Positions 41,906-42,085 of a stretch of DNA of 42,085 bases are shown one piece after another. The position numbers were made by a program, and so were the translations under genes. Numbering within the stretch: the first letter of the stretch is position 1; every line of letters begins with the position of its first letter. Under the pieces are notes generated by a model that saw only the letters and a list, made by a program, of their open reading frames with translations, ran no database searches and was not told where the DNA came from. Source of the DNA: Snowella sp. (GTDB lineage: Bacteria; Cyanobacteriota; Cyanobacteriia; Cyanobacteriales; Microcystaceae); contig QBMS01000004.1 of NCBI GenBank assembly GCA_003249095.1, forward strand, positions 1-42,085. The letters run 5' to 3'.

Positions 41906-42085
41906 ATGAAAATAATCTTAAAATCCCTATTAATTACCCTATTAGCGATCGCAACGTTTAGTTTAACGGCTTGTAGTATCGGAGTCGGTGGCTTGCAACG
42001 TTATCTAGATTCGGGCGATGGCTATCAATTTTTATATCCCAATGGTTGGGTTCCTGTGGATGTTAAAAATGCCTCGGCAGGGGTC
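41906..42085 (+). CDS. CyanoP (PsbP-family lipoprotein), 5' part only
   Basis: The window ends after 60 codons of this frame. It begins with a lipoprotein signal: MKIILKSLLITLLAIATFSL then TAC, giving lipobox LTA-C with the lipid-modified Cys at residue 23. The mature start SIGVGGLQRYLDSGDGYQFL and YPNGWVPVDV is the hallmark of cyanobacterial PsbP (CyanoP), a lumenal, membrane-anchored protein associated with assembly of photosystem II. The end of the gene lies beyond the window. Confidence 0.88.
   Translation, partial: MKIILKSLLITLLAIATFSLTACSIGVGGLQRYLDSGDGYQFLYPNGWVPVDVKNASAGV

Noticed and set aside
1-42085. CRISPR array or tRNA genes
   Set aside because: No regularly spaced direct repeats with unique spacers and no cloverleaf with GTTCRA arm was seen; the HIP1 octamers and the 29-bp tandem units are not CRISPR-like.

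Overview
The window is a chromosomal segment of a cyanobacterium. The evidence is dense HIP1 sites (GCGATCGC), phycocyanobilin synthesis (PcyA), the phycobilisome/clock response regulator RpaA, the ARC6-type division protein Ftn2/ZipN, the start of the photosystem II lipoprotein CyanoP, several DUF29 proteins and a PEP-CTERM protein. Moderate to low GC and many small repeats suggest a unicellular or colonial lineage of the Microcystis/Crocosphaera/Cyanothece kind, but the genus cannot be fixed from this stretch.

Layout. 1-1.24 kb: a glycosyltransferase lacking an intact N-terminus. 1.3-5.1 kb (minus strand): a decaying accessory block with two toxin-antitoxin pairs whose toxins are broken, and a STAND (NB-ARC/TPR) ATPase separated from its N-terminal domain by one in-frame TGA. 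5.4-9.9 kb: DUF29, MoeZ, a secreted Cys-rich protein, a GatD-like amidotransferase and an NDH-2 enzyme. 9.9-13.2 kb (minus): a devBCA exporter operon with an NtcA-type site at its head. 13.4-15 kb (minus): pcyA and rpaA. 15.4-23.5 kb: the class I ribonucleotide reductase locus. Here nrdA and nrdB are separated by a 3.6-kb AT-rich island without HIP1 sites in its first part (SIR2-family protein, DinD, a DUF29 protein and a RelB/RelE-like pair). nrdB itself is split by a group I intron carrying an HNH homing endonuclease. 23.9-30.9 kb: a second NDH-2, a metallophosphoesterase, trmB, an FTR1 iron permease, a DUF3747/SPOR-like secreted protein and lpxD. 30.9-32.9 kb: noncoding DNA with a MITE-like element, a PEP-CTERM protein and a third DUF29. 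32.9-42 kb: the (p)ppGpp enzyme Rel, a PatD-like protein, a TIGR03792-like protein, pdhA, ftn2/zipN, a cbiG-cobJ fusion, and the first 60 codons of cyanoP.

The most notable region is the RNR locus. A pair of sequences resembling NrdR boxes, with 32-bp spacing, precedes nrdA. A SIR2-DinD gene pair, a candidate defence module I do not recognise as described, sits between the two RNR subunit genes. The nrdB intron interrupts the gene exactly before the codon of the radical tyrosine, and its P1, P4, P5, P8, P9 and P10 helices can be paired by eye. No tRNA, rRNA or CRISPR array was seen.
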